Shown here piece by piece: positions 43,615-55,929 of a DNA stretch of 64,000 nt. Each line of letters starts with the position of its first letter. Position 1 is the first letter of the stretch. Origin of the DNA: Linyphia triangularis (Eukaryota; Arthropoda; Arachnida; Araneae; Linyphiidae). The position numbers and the translations under genes are program-made. Under the pieces are notes generated by a model. That model had not been told where the DNA came from. It saw only the letters and a list, made by a program, of their open reading frames with translations, and searched no databases. Location of the stretch: assembly GCA_963978545.1 (NCBI GenBank), contig OZ021731.1, forward strand, positions 23,952,093 to 24,016,092, written 5' to 3'.

Positions 43615-44095
43615 GTCTTCGGACAGTTCCACTGTATAAACGTGAAAGGAAGTTAACGTGATTGCAACGACTGATTGCAAAGAACAAATTTGTAACATAT
43701 ATCTAAAATTTCGCAACTACAGCGCCATCTATTTGCAACATTTGTAACTAATTTTGCAACTTCTATCTCAGATTTTTACAAAAATATTAACTGTACTTCT
43801 TGTTTCATTTTTCTATTCTTTAGAATTATTTCGCTGGACAATCTGTACCTCGTTGAAATAGAACTCGGCCGCTTAAATTCAACCGTTTACGATTTCCTAA
43901 CATTTCCTACATTTGGAGGGTTTATTTCTTACGTCTAGTTTTTTGGGGAGTCAGCAATGTTTTTTATGGTGCTTCTTTATGTTCGATAAACAAGAAAAGA
44001 GCGATGGAAATGTTTGGGGAAATAATCACGCAATCGCTATCAACATAAAGATTTGTTGACAACTATATTGGACACAATTACTCTGGCTTCACTTA

Positions 44096-44342
44096 AGCCG
44101 GATTTACACGCTACCAGTCGGACCTCCAGTTTAGATCGCCAGTTCCGTGTCGTCAGCTAAGCGACCGTTGCGCCGTCTATCGGTGATCACGGGAGAGCGC
44201 ACGTGATTGGTTGATCGGAGTCGCCGACGCCAGTAAATAGAAATTGTTTGGTTTACTGGAACCAGTAGCCTGGTGACGTCACTTGACGTCACTGACTGAC
44301 GATCTGAACTGGAGGCCCGACTGGTAGCGTGTAAATCCGGCT
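44096..44342. mobile_element. Harbinger-like MITE, 247 bp
   Basis: Inverted repeats of about 47 bp start AGCCGGATTTACACGCTACC and AGCCGGATTTACACGCTACC reversed, continuing AGTCGG and CCTCCAGTT on both sides. Flanked by TTA (44093-44095 and 44343-44345), the 3-bp duplication typical of PIF/Harbinger. No coding frame. The interior is much less A+T-rich than the surroundings. Confidence 0.8.
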
Positions 44343-44345
44343 TTA

Positions 44346-45221
44346 ATTAAATATGGTAATGAGTGTCTGTGATATATCACAAAATTTTCCTCCTTATCAC
44401 ACAAAGATTATTATTATTTTTTTTTTCTACCTCAGAGATAAAAAATATTCTCTTACTCGTTTGAACTTGAGTACAAAAACTGTTAATGGCAAACTCAAAA
44501 ATAAGAAATTGCATAACATACGAAGTACTTCAGGAATACTTTCTTTACACTCGCATACATAAATAAAATTTATTTTCTGAACGAACTTCGCTTTAAATTC
44601 GAAAAATATCGTCATTTAAAGAAGGTTATTTGATCGAGCTTCGGTTGGGTAGTCATTAAGTTGACAGGGATTCGGAAGGAACGTGGCTCAGAGCCGGCGA
44701 AGCATACTAATGTGTTTAAAAGTTTATTTTAAATTGCTACTGGTTTTCTAACTCAGAGTTGATTCATGTGTATTCGTAGAGTTGTGAGAAGCACGTAGTT
44801 TACTTGAAAATATAACTAAATCATTCTTATTCTTAAAAAGGGAATTATTTTAATACAGCTACTTAGAACACTCTTCCACATTCAGTAAAAGAAGAATGTT
44901 CAAAATCCGCCAACCCGTATTTGCCATTTACTTGTCTAAAAATTTATGTTAGCCACATACTAACAAGAGGCTCTATCAATCCTATTCGAGAAAAGAGCAC
45001 GAAACATTAAGAGGTGAATATTCTTTATTCATCCTAAGGCGAGAACTTAAGCATAGACAAAAAGCAAAGGCAAAGCACAAGCAGAAAAAAAAAAGAAAAA
45101 AAAAAAAAAAAAAATCAAACACACAAATTTATACATTTGTTTACAGTAGATGCACATCAATGATATTACGTCCCGCAGGACGCTATAAAATTAGAATACC
45201 GAAGAAAAACACATCTCCAAC
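44346..45221. other. Intergenic DNA, no gene seen
   Basis: A+T-rich with an A-rich run at 45086-45114. No supported gene. Confidence 0.5.
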
Positions 45222-45311
45222 AGTTTCTTTTTTTGAGATAGTCGTGTTCTTTGGCTAACTTTAGAAAAGTTAGCCAAAGAACACGACTACTCAATTGCAA
45301 AAAAATGAAAC
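45222..45311. other. Near-perfect hairpin with 24-bp perfect core
   Basis: 45239-45262 and 45266-45289 are perfect reverse complements separated by the 3-base loop AGA. The core arm contains GTCGTGTTCTTTGGCTAAC. With a one-base bulge the pairing extends through TTGAG/CTCAA and T-rich/A-rich flanks to a total of about 90 bases. Such a tight loop suggests a recent fold-back event or a palindromic repeat; as RNA it would be a very stable stem. Confidence 0.85.
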
Positions 45312-46096
<785 letters not shown>

Positions 46097-46107
46097 AAGT
46101 ATATATA

Positions 46108-46569
46108 CAGTAGAATCTCGATTAACCGACCTAATTCGGACCAAAGGTAGGTCGGTTAAGCAAAAATTCATGATAAAAGAGAGTTGTAAAAAATAATAAA
46201 AAGTAAATGATTTTCGTTCATTGAATACAGGACTTTTAATGTTTTTTTTATAACATAATTGTTGGAAATGAGTTTTTGTTGCAATAATCTTGATAATCTT
46301 TGTTTCGCTGCTCTATCCCGGAGTCTTTTTGAAGGCAATAGTTGAGTTTGATCTGCATCCGAAGGTTGCTCTAACCATGTCAGTTCTTTAGAAAAACAGT
46401 CAAAAGCCTCACCATTACTTATGTAACTTTAGAACAAGGGAAAAGATTACGATTTAAAAAGGAACAAATGATTTATTATTCATTTGGGAGATTTTTGCTG
46501 TCGACTAAATGGTTGCCGGTTAACAGAGAGTTCCGGATAAAGGAGAGACGGTTAATCGAGGTTCTACTA
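46108..46569 (-). mobile_element. Pogo/Tigger relic, internally deleted
   Basis: The left end CAGTAGAATCTCGATTAACC mirrors the right end, which reversed reads TAGTAGAACCTCGATTAACC. The left is preceded by TA (46106-46107) and the right followed by TA (46570-46571). It is 462 bp long with a surviving minus-strand transposase tail. The insertion lies in A+T-rich DNA next to a (TA)n tract, as the TA target preference would favour. Confidence 0.8.
46252..46410 (-). pseudogene. Pogo/Tigger transposase C-terminal fragment
   Basis: Open for about 53 codons on the minus strand with EAFDCFSKELTWLEQ, then LLPSKRLRDRAAKQRLSRL. The tryptophan-leucine-glutamate followed by LRD.AA..R is the pattern I associate with the tail of Tigger/Jerky-type proteins. 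The DNA-binding and catalytic parts are absent, removed by the deletion that shortened the element. Confidence 0.6.
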
Positions 46570-46670
46570 TATATACAAATACACACATACTAATTTTATC
46601 AAATAAGAAATTTAGCACCAGTTGAAAAGTTGTACCTTTTTATTTATATTAATACCATTTCGATTATCAG

Positions 46671-46924
46671 TTAAGATATGTTGTCACGAAGTAATTTCAA
46701 ATAAGCGGTTTTCTTTTGATCAAAAGGAACTGCAAAATTGAAGCAGTTAGTTTACCAAATATCCAAAGCGTTAGGTGAAATAGAGTAGCCTAGATACGGA
46801 TACTATTACAATGAAATGCAATCAGGATAGTGAATCATTTGAAACACTAATCACAACAGCACCTCCTATAATTAGAGGTATTGCGATGTCATAGGTTTTC
46901 ACTTTGGCATGGTTATAGGCCTCC
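46671..46924 (-). CDS. Candidate last two exons of an unrecognised gene
   Basis: Minus strand. A possible exon runs 46924-46863, after a GAAAG acceptor and before GAG|GTGCTG. It encodes EAYNHAKVKTYDIAIPLIIG. A second, 46729-46671, follows a good acceptor with pyrimidine tract (GCTTCAATTTTGCAG) and encodes PFDQKKTAYLKLLRDNIS then TAA. The phases fit each other (1 + 2). AATAAA lies 27-32 bases after the stop (46644-46639). The internal base composition is less A+T-rich than the flanks. I do not recognise the protein, and the donor is weak. It could equally be a decayed gene or chance. Confidence 0.28.
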
Positions 46925-47127
46925 CTTTCCAATTGAATTTGAAGGTTTCGCAGTAACGAAAAAATCACTAAACTTTTCACCGACGGAAGGTAAAAAAATG
47001 CCATCGCATGAACTTTTCATTCTAAATTTTATGTTTATTTACATTATGAACTTCAATATTTAAATACAAGACAATATTGGTATTCTATTAATAATGGTTG
47101 TATACAAATGTATTATTGGTATTCTCA

Positions 47128-47262
47128 TTATGCATTCACAGCGGGTCCTCCTTTGCAGTACTGCTCACTAATGTCTAATGTCCGACAGAACATGTCCAGT
47201 GCCAATGACATATTTCTGAGGAATTGGTGAGCACCTTGGGGTGGAATGCAAAGGTCAGTAAG
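47128..47262 (-). CDS. Candidate coding exon, unrecognised product
   Basis: Minus strand, open for 44 codons after a TTTATTTTGGAG acceptor-like word. It reads [20 protein letters not shown] and then [20 protein letters not shown], ending in TAA at 47130-47128. Clearly less A+T-rich than its surroundings and with varied residues, three cysteines and no low complexity. I could not find a donor that joins it in phase to the exon at 46924-46863, so it may be a terminal exon or a relic. No family recognised. Confidence 0.3.
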   Translation of the reverse strand, partial: LTDLCIPPQGAHQFLRNMSLALDMFCRTLDISEQYCKGGPAVNA

Positions 47263-47393
47263 CTCCAAAATAAAGATGAAAGTGGCAATATTTAAAATAT
47301 TCTTTTACGAAAAAATGTGCTCACTAAATTGGAAAACGTTTGCCATAGATGAAGTAAGAACTTTTCTTGTTATATATATTACTCCTGAAGTTA

Positions 47394-47513
<120 letters not shown>

Positions 47514-47760
47514 TTAAACAAGTAATTCGATAAAAAATATTTATAAAAAACCATATTTAGTTTTAAATGTTTATAAACTACACCATTGTTAAATGATATA
47601 ATGAAAAAGACAATTTGTTTTCCAACCAAATGTATGAGATATTAATAAACTCATATATTCTCAGTTATACACATTTTATTCTAAATAAATGAAAAAACAA
47701 TTATCCTGCATTCAGCAAAAAAACCAAAAAAAAAACAAACAAAAAAACATGCTCCTTTTA

Positions 47761-47967
47761 TTAGTATAAAACCTCCTTTGGAAAGAACATGTGCTGTTTA
47801 TCTCTGAAAAATCGCGTCGTGTTAACTAGAGGGCGCAGCTCAATACAAAAAGGGAAAGAAAATTGAGGTCCATCAATAATCGTCACTGGGAATTGAGATG
47901 CTGTGTTGCATTTGTCGGATTCGAATTTCGCAGATCGACAGTTTTCGCGATGCATATATTGGGACAA
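47761..47967 (-). CDS. Unassigned open frame, possible exon
   Basis: Minus-strand frame of 68 codons with a varied composition: NCRSAKFESDKCNTASQFPV, TIIDGPQFSFPFCIELRPLV, then NTTRFFRDKQ. It lies upstream, on the same strand, of the candidate exons at 47262-46671. It includes three cysteines and an N-glycosylation-like NTT. No convincing splice sites and no recognised family. Could be an exon, a gene relic or chance. Confidence 0.2.
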   Translation of the reverse strand: MSQYMHRENCRSAKFESDKCNTASQFPVTIIDGPQFSFPFCIELRPLVNTTRFFRDKQHMFFPKEVLY

Positions 47968-48329
47968 ATAATAGTTTGTGATGTTCTTAACTGCTGTTTA
48001 TCAATGGTAAACAATAAAATTTAATAATAAAACCATTATAAATAAATTCGAATCTTCAAATTGATTTTCTTGCATATAATCCGCTTTGACATTAGTATTA
48101 TTGTTAATTTTGAGATTGGAAACTCCGGTAATATTCGTTTAGTTCTTGAAATGCAGACTTCAGAAAACAAATCTTTAAGAAAACGCATTTGATGGCACTA
48201 TCCTATCCCTATGAGTTTTATTGTAGCTTTTGTGTTCCGTGATTTTTTAAGTAAGTTCTTTTAATTTAGCCTTAGTTTGTTGCTTAAGCACTTCCTACCA
48301 TGGAAGCTCTATTCCCACCATATTTTCTT

Positions 48330-48386
48330 GGCGCAGCATGGCTCTAGTGAAGCCCTTGCGCCATAAAACCTCAACCAACCAACCCA
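48330..48386 (-). repeat. Short dispersed repeat (GGCGCAAG...GCTGCGCC), copy 1
   Basis: On the minus strand GGTTGGTTGGTTGAGGTTTT, ATGGCGCAAGGGC, TAGAGCCATGCTGCGCC. Matches 51881-51940 in order. The GGCGCAAG and GCTGCGCC words at either end of the core could pair. Confidence 0.5.
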
Positions 48387-49869
48387 CCATATTTTCTAAC
48401 CATCTTGGACATTAATAGCCTTTGCGCAGGTAATGAGCCGGATTTTGAATTCCAAAAATTTAATTTTGTGGTTCTTTCCCTGTATCCTTCATTTGACTAT
48501 TGATCACTATAATGCGTTGGAGTTTAAACTTTAAGCATTCAGTATCACTTGCAAGGACTATTTTTTAAAGTTCATAAAATTTTGAACACGTAATTCTGAG
48601 ATAGTGATACCAGAAAAAAAAAATTATACCTGTTCCAATTTTCTCAACGACATGGAAATATGGAGCTTTAATCGCTTACATTGTAGTTAACTTTACATGT
48701 TGAACCATATAGAGAAAGTTGTAAATCTAAGTGAAAACAATCCACTAAAGTTTTTGATTAATAATCCTAAATAAAAAAATGCTGTGTCCTTTGAGAGTTA
48801 TTTTAGAAAATTATTATTAAAAAATGCGATGATTTAGAGAATTTTTTTTTCTTTTGTTAAAAATGCAATGATTAGAGGTATTATTATTTTAGTGATTATT
48901 ACAACGTTTAGACGCTTGTAAATAAGAGAACCTAAATCGATCTGGTCTTTGAGAAAAAATATTATCTGAATAGCTTTTTAATAGCATATGTCCCTCTTTA
49001 GCTAAGTTCGATTCAATCGTAGACGTATTACATAAACGACGTTACACTGATTCTATCTTCTTGAGCTTTAACTTTTTAAAGGTAATCACAAAACTGAAAA
49101 CCCATAATTACAGGAATGGGCTATAGATGAGTTATACATTACTAATTGCATAGAAAATAAAACAAATTTATTATTTTAGTTATTACTAAAAAAGTGGTGA
49201 TAATACAGCAAATTAGTTTAAGGAAAAATTGGCATAATGAGTCTAGCTTGTCATAAACTTTCTTGAGCAAACTGCTACACTCGCCATAAATTAATAAAAA
49301 CTGATTATTTTTATGAGGGAAGTATATGGGGGGGGGGGGGTAAGTCATAGCGAGTCTATTGCATTGATACACTTGTATACATGCTTCTAGTAACCGTTAG
49401 AATTTAATTTGTATAGATCTAAGCAACCAGTATCGCGTAAATTAAATGCACGACGCGACGTATTAATGAAGTGCAATAGCGGTTATTTTACTAGTGATAT
49501 CCGTTTATAGAAGTTATATCTTCAAATCATAAAACTTCACTCGGCGTCAAAAGTGAACGTACATCTACGTACAAATTTCGTACGTACAAATTTCAAAAAT
49601 TTAGTTTCCAAATGTGTAATTAGTAAGTAGGGAAAAGGATAATTTTTTTGTAAAACAATTATATATCCGCAAAGGTTAATATTATTTAAATTTTTTGTCA
49701 TTTATATGAAAAATACATATTTTTTAAACGTTTGTTTTATCAAAGAGAAAATATAAGGAAGCAAAAGTCATCGTACAACGAAATTATTTTCAACTTTGGA
49801 TAACTTTGTCAACCTAGAATGTAACAATTAATAGTTACTTGACTCACCATGTACCTTTATTACTGTTTT
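48387..49869. other. A+T-rich intergenic DNA, no gene seen
   Basis: No supported gene. A G run lies at 49328-49340. Near 49540-49600 the words AAAAGTGAACGTACATCTACGT and GTACGTACAAATTT may be the decayed end of the Tc1 relic that follows. Confidence 0.45.
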
Positions 49870-50310
49870 GAATCTTTGGGTATGGAATAAACTAATTTTT
49901 TTGCTTCTGTTAACAAAATGAATTTCCACAGCGTTTTCAATACATTTCCAAGATATAACTTGCTTGCGTCAGTTTTATCTCTTAATTTTTGCTTTATTAT
50001 TTGTCAGACATGTTTAATCGGAATCAAATTTGGGGACTGGGTTGGTGAATTCAGTTATTAGGTAGCGTGATAATGGAGCCATCATTTTTTTATTGCAGCT
50101 GTATGCTAGGAGCGACAGTCAAGCTGAAAGTTCCAGGAGTTTCATTGACAAATTTCTTTATTCTTTTATATTCTTTTTGTTTCCGTATATCCAAGTAGAC
50201 GAAACGATCCATTTTAGAGTGTGCAACAGCAAATTCACCTACACCTGAAGCGACTATGCACCCTCACACCATTTGGTATCTTCCACCTATTAATGCTATC
50301 TGAAAATAAA
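49870..50310 (-). pseudogene. Decayed Tc1-like transposase
   Basis: On the minus strand, in alternating frames: GCIVASGVGEFAVAHSKMDR and FVYLDIRKQ (the segment before the second catalytic position), then NSPTQSPNLIPIKHV. This corresponds to the Tc1 motif PQSPDLNPIEHLW; the D and E positions now read N and K. It continues IIKQKLRDKTDAS. Many frameshifts and stops. The N-terminal domain was not found. An old, inactive copy distinct from the one at 17199-18804. Confidence 0.65.
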
Positions 50311-50702
50311 TTGCAGTTTAAGGGATTAATTACGAATTATTGAATAATATTTTTTTTTCTTTACTAGAACAATTTACTTTTGCTTCGAATTTTTTTTTAG
50401 ATCTTTTTTCAATGATTATTCGAAACTAGGACGATGTAATTACTCAAATATTTTATTTTATGCAAGAAAAACTATTAATTATTTTAGTCGGTAGGATTGG
50501 AGTATGCTATGATTGGAGCAATTGCTACAAGAGGTCTATACAATATCGGAACATCTGTAGCTCATTATATTTTTTTTTGTAAAAAAGATAATGTTTTATG
50601 AAAGGTATTTCAAAGGAAAACTTCCTTGTAAACCATTTGTTTTACGGAGAACTCTTAGCCTTCAAATTTGTACTTCATTTATGATTGTTTGGTTTGAACG
50701 CG
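50311..50702. other. Intergenic DNA, no gene seen
   Basis: A+T-rich with T runs; no supported feature. Confidence 0.5.
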
Positions 50703-50859
50703 CAAAGACCTTTTTTATACATAATTACAGAACGGGACTTATAACCTTAACGTTGATTCCGAACCACAACGAACATCCATGCCTAACGCAGGATCTGAAC
50801 CAGGCAACTTTGGCATCGAGGCCATGGAGAGCGCTATCCCCACAACCTTCGGGGTGGGC
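50703..50859 (-). repeat. tRNA-derived SINE, family A
   Basis: Minus strand: CCCACCCCGAAGGTTGTGGG, GCGCTCTCCATGGCC, B box GGTTCAGATCC, then GGCATGGATGTTCG and TGGTTCGGAATCAACG. Same block order as the copies at 15461 and 37001. Short frames across it are artefacts. Confidence 0.75.
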
Positions 50860-50917
50860 TACATCACATACGACTTTTGGTTTTGAATAAATTTAGAAAC
50901 AAGCTCAGCTCGTCACA

Positions 50918-51003
50918 AAAAAGAAAAGGGGGGGGGGGAGAAAAAAAAAGGGGGAAAAAAAGAAAGAAAAAAAAAAAAAGGGGAAAAAAAAGAAGAAAAA
51001 AAA
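50918..51003. repeat. Polypurine tract with G runs
   Basis: Almost pure A and G for about 85 bases, including a G run of eleven, one of five and one of four. Such strands can form triplex or G-quadruplex structures. It is the source of spurious frames. Confidence 0.9.
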
Positions 51004-51880
51004 CATCCAGAAGAAAATATTAAGATTTATTTTGAATAAAGAGTGGGAGAATGGACTATGTCCTAACGGTATTGGGGAGTGCCCCCTTCTGTTTTCTATT
51101 GGTGTGAGAACGGTGTCAGTGTGTGTGACCCGCATCGTCAATGAGGCCAAATGGGTGATGGAAAGCAATTCCACTTGTCCTGCGAATGGAATGGCTATTA
51201 ACCCGCTACTTTCTTTCAAACACATCCACTAATCATTTCTTAACCCTTTATCATGTGATATTCATTCAGTAACAGTAGAGCTGTAGTTGAGAACACCTTA
51301 ACATATTGTTAGTATGCAAGAGGTCCTGCGATCAATTCTCGCAATGGCCGGTGTTCTGCAAGTTTTGTTCAGGGTGCTGTCTCTCTATCAGGGGAATAAC
51401 GCTTGTTCGATAATCTATACGGCGGCGATCGTAATATAAACAAGGCTTGCAAGTTTAGAATATGGGTGAAGCATGCAGGAAATTGGCGTCCAAAAAAATT
51501 TCGGGCTTCTTGTCAGGTTGCATGGGGGAGAATCTGGAATTTTCCCCAAATGCGACGCCTTCGTGTAACTCTCGCGCATGGAAATTTCCAACACGGCCAA
51601 CTTTACCAATTATTATTCACATACTTATGATTTAATCAGTTAAATGAGTTTGACGAGTATAGAAGTGCCAGGATTTTTTGTCATGACGAGTATACTCGTC
51701 ATGCGTAAAAAGTAGTGACCATTGGCTATTTAAATTTTAATTATTATGAAAAACGAAACTTATTCTCAAATTTCAAGATGTTTAGAATATTTTGAGGCCA
51801 GACCGGAATAAAACAAAAAATTATAAAATATGAAAAATTTGAGATAACCGCATGCCCCCGCATGCATCGGCTGAAACAGC
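51004..51880. other. Less A+T-rich intergenic DNA, unassigned
   Basis: 51030-51235 is notably less A+T-rich with a 66-codon open frame (51032-51232) lacking known motifs; it may be part of a repeat family. 51283-51360 has tRNA-like words (AGCTGTAGTTGAGA, GCGATCAATTCTCGC) but no convincing fold. 51480-51600 is also less A+T-rich and unassigned. No gene called. Confidence 0.4.
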
Positions 51881-51940
51881 TTTGGTTTGGTTGGGGGTTT
51901 ACTGGCGCAAGAGCAACATCTAGGCTATACTGCGTCCAGG
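51881..51940 (+). repeat. Short dispersed repeat (GGCGCAAG...CTGCGTCC), copy 2
   Basis: TTTGGTTGGGGGTTTACTGG, CGCAAGAGCAACAT, TAGGCTATACTGCGTCC, matching the minus strand of 48330-48386 in order. Confidence 0.5.
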
Positions 51941-54900
51941 CTGAACAGCGTAACCCGATTTCGGTAAATACCACTCCACAACAGGAATTATAATTTTTAA
52001 CTTTAGATTTAATATTCTTGCGTTTTTCGTTAATTATGTAGTATATGCTGAATAAATAAATAAATATTAGTAATAAAATTAGCAATTTTGTAAAATAAAC
52101 CTTTCTTTTTGATGCAATATATTAGCAGTGACAATTTCTCAGTACTTGACGTGACACACAGAAATTCTCACTTTTAAAATTTAGCTGGTTATTAGCAGTT
52201 AACTGGTTAAATGAAGGAAAACACCTTCTTAAATTTAAACTGTTTATAAATATTAAGTTTTTGTTTCATAATAATAATTTTTTTTTTTTTAATAAAAACT
52301 AGGGGGTTCCGCCCCTTGCTCGATGCCTCTCGCCAACTCCCAAACGCGCTCACTGCGCTCCCATCGGTTTGCTGTTCCATCCAATTGCTTGTCTGATTGT
52401 CGAGAGTTAGTTATATTTTTTTAAGTTTTGAGGCTATTTAAAATTTTAAAATTGATTAAAAAAAATAATTAAAAATCCGCCATTTTGATTCCTTTTGGTA
52501 CTAATAGAGCGTATAATCTACCTAAGTTAAAAATTTCACTATTCTCTGTGCACCAGGAAAAGAGAAAATTGAGTGACAATGCTTGGTTTGCTTACTTTTT
52601 TTTCTTTTTTATATAGAGAGAAAATCGCTGCAGTATTCCTCCAACTGATTTTTTTCACCATTTTTTTTAAACATTATTCCAATACATAATTTTATTTCAT
52701 ATTGCAAGAGAAAAAAAAAGTTATTTTACGTCAAAATTCTCTGATAATAACTTAACTGTGAAGAGTAGTACGATATTCAAGGATAGAGCAGCTTCGTAAA
52801 TAGCCCCAAAGATAAAATAGTCTCATATTAAAGGAGCGGAAAACGTGTAACGGGAGGAAATCAAAAGCAAAAATATGTAATGTTTTCAATCTTATACTGA
52901 AACAAAGCGAAAAAAAAGCGAGTTAATGTTTAGTATTGAGGTCAATTTTAGTTTTCTAGGAATCGAACTTATTTGGTATTTAGAGGCTGAGAATGACACA
53001 TAAAACTTGCAGGAGTTGTTTAGCTCTTGTCTGACATACATGCTACAAATTGTTTAACCCAACGAGTGCTCAGCGAGCTCTCATTGGTTTGCCACGCTTT
53101 CCCCTCATTGGTCTTCCGATTGGGGAAAAAAAAAAAAAAAATATTACGTGGTGTGATGTCTATCAGGAAAATGTCTGCCGGCAGATAGTCGTCTGGATGG
53201 TGGCCTCTATAGAAATAAGACTAGTAGGTTTAAAATAAGGGTTATTCTTGCTGAGTGTTGTCGTTCAAATTAGTTACAATACAGCAGTGTAGAATCTAGA
53301 TGTCATTCTCCTGGAATCTCCCCCTCCCCCATTTGAAATGGAGCTGGTCTTGTTTCCACGAAAACTGACAACGTTAGACTTCTTGGAGAGAGCTATTCTT
53401 GTGATAGACAGACAGTTATTGTGCATGCTGTTGTAATTCTACATCGCAACATGGACTTCATGTAACCCTTGATCCAGGAACTCCGAACCAACTTGAAATA
53501 GGCAGTGTTTTCAATAATTTATTCGTTCGATTATGTCATTATCATCGGCTTAACAGACCTTGGAGGGCATTTGTTTTCTCCACGAGCTATTCCTCTTTAA
53601 ATATTTTCTTATATCTGACTTTGGGCATCACCAGGAGAGTGCTAGGAGGTGCACTTTTAATTCCCCACCCCCCTCCCCGACTCTTGAAAATTAAAAAAAA
53701 AAGGGGGGGGGGGGGGAGTGTAAATTCCAAGATAAAAAAAAAGCACATATGCCGTTTATTTTCTTATGTTCCAATGAGCATTAATTTTTCTATTATTTTA
53801 GTCTCTTTTTTATTTTCTATGTCGTTTTTATAACTATACTTGCGTTTTGATTTTCTGGCGCCTGTTGTCTAGAATTATTGGAGTTGACATTTTTATTTAT
53901 CTTACTGTATAATCATTTCCTGTGTGGTTCTCAAAATTCTAGGAAAATGTTTTGCTTTTTAAGTCATCTATCTTGAAATCTATTTTTAGAATTCAATTGA
54001 ACATATCTAATACTGCCTTTGCGTTTAATTTTGAATTATTTTGTTTTTAATTATTTCCGAAAGTTGAAAGAAATAAAATTTTACTCTTCTGTATTTTTCA
54101 TCGTCGTGTTTCTCTGTTCTAAACACTGTCTTTTGAATACTGTGAGATCTAGTTGGATGATAAAAAAATCGTTAAAAATATATTTTTTAATATTTTTACT
54201 ATTTTTTTCTCTCTTTAACAGGGTTGCGCTCCCAAAAATATATATCACGATTTTTTTTAACTATTCTCAAATAGTATACTTTATAATGCATAATTATTAA
54301 TTAACATTTCTAAAAAAAAATAATGATTTTGGTAAAAATCTAGCCTTGCAGCCCCCTGCAAATATTCCTGGCGGCGTCCACGAATTTGGATTATTTATAA
54401 GCAGTAAAATATGCCCTCGTTGCTATCGAGAGCAACTTCTTATTAAATGACTTAATCATGATGCAAAAGCGAATCGAGGCACTACCTTTTCTTTATCATC
54501 TTAGTTATTTCGTATGCTAAGTGCATACCAAGAAACCATTAAGCAACATTAATATTACAAGGAATATACGAGTTTAGTTGTTTTTTTGAAGCAATGTTTT
54601 GCGTACTGAGACAAAATTTACGTCTAGAGCATTTTAAACTTCTAGGCTAGAATCAAAGTTTGAAGTTGTATCCAATTACTTTGTTAGAAACTGTTGCAGA
54701 AGCGGTTTCATTTTAAACTAGGGGTGTGAAATATCACACAACTTTCAATTAAACTATGATACTGGTCATTACATTTAAGTGTGACGTGCAATAGAGTTAT
54801 TACCATTTTCATATTTTCGTTCATTTGAAGAAATGGCAATTTGGCGATATTTTTGGCAATAATTCTTACATGGGCAAAAACCGCTAATATTTTTTAGATT

Positions 54901-55418
54901 ACTTTTCGATAATTTTTACATTATCCTTTCTCTTAAGTGAAACAGAAGAGAGGAGAATAACGGTCTTGGTGAGCGATGCTCAAGGGAAGAGAATTCTGTG
55001 TTAAATACATTCGTTTTTCAACTATTTACACCTCTATAGCATTTTTATGGGAATTTCGGAGGTGGGGATGCTTAGAACACCTTAACAATCATTATCATAG
55101 CGATTTTGATCAAAATAGTTACAGCTGTTTTTTCTCTTTAGCTGAAAAACAAGGTTTTTCATACTTTGAAGTTTTGCGCATGCGCAATTTTGACGAAAAA
55201 ATTAATGATAAGGCCCATGTCCACCACTAACCCCTTATACTAAATTTGAACATCGCATGTCAGTTCGTTCGGGAGTTATGCTGCCCACATTCATACAGAC
55301 ATTTTCTCTATACCACTTTTTAATGTCAAGATGTTCCAAAACATGGAGAATGTAAAAAAAAAAAAAAAAATCGATTTTCTTTTTTACCGAAAATAATACA
55401 TTCATTACCCTATGGGTA

Positions 55419-55452
<34 letters not shown>

Positions 55453-55929
55453 ACTTTAAGATCAAAGAGTACCCGAATAACATGAGGAGGACGAATGTCG
55501 CTATCGGTATCTCAGAAATATCGATTCAATGATTTGTTAATTTCATGTGTACGATATTTATTATTTATTTTGACAGTAATTGCGAAAGTATAAACCCTTC
55601 ATTTAAATGTTGAACTACACGCTACTCATCTTGTAAATAATTGCAATCAATTAATTTAAAATAAATTAGTTGTTATTAATTTGAAAAACTCTGGTTAGTT
55701 AGGAAAAATTTAAACAACACAAAATCGTATTAGGTTTTGCCTTTCTGGTTATTGAAAAGCCTTGAGGCATGTCGATAGCACAATAATTAAAAATACTGAA
55801 AATAAACTAATTAGTTTCTTCGGAGTTTCTCACGATGTACCACATCTGCAGTTCAATGTCATTGAAATGTCTCCAAAATGCGCTTTGCTTATTAAATGCA
55901 TAGATAAAGTGAAAATGAATCGTGACACG
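51941..55929. other. Intergenic DNA with minor repeats, no gene recognised
   Basis: 52302-52375 (CTAGGGGGTTCCGCCCC, then CTCACTGCGCTCCCATCGGT) and 53056-53090 (GTGCTCAGCGAGCTCTCATT GGTTTGCC) share the block before GGTTTGC and probably belong to one repeat family. A C-rich stretch (53664-53678) faces a G run (53703-53717) across 24 bases and could pair with it. Long A runs occur at 53129-53142, 55353-55369 and 55421-55450. An 84-codon frame at 54976-55230 has no recognised motif. Confidence 0.4.

Larger units (their letters stand above)
42646..43845. mobile_element. Mariner-type MITE interrupted by a hAT element
   Basis: Flanked by TA (42644-42645 and 43846-43847). The left end reads CAAGGTGTCCAGCGAAGGAC and the right, reversed, CAGATTGTCCAGCGAAATAA. 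Similarity continues inward through GTAAAAATCTGA, AATTAGTTACAAATGTT and TGGCGCTGTA, so the inverted repeats are about 170 bp. Without the inserted hAT element it is about 440 bp and non-coding. Confidence 0.75.

Noticed and set aside
51283..51360. tRNA-like words near 51283
   Set aside because: No acceptable fold and no second copy in the window; left unassigned.
54976..55230. 84-codon frame ending FDEKINDKAHVHH
   Set aside because: No recognisable domain or splice context; could not be told from chance.
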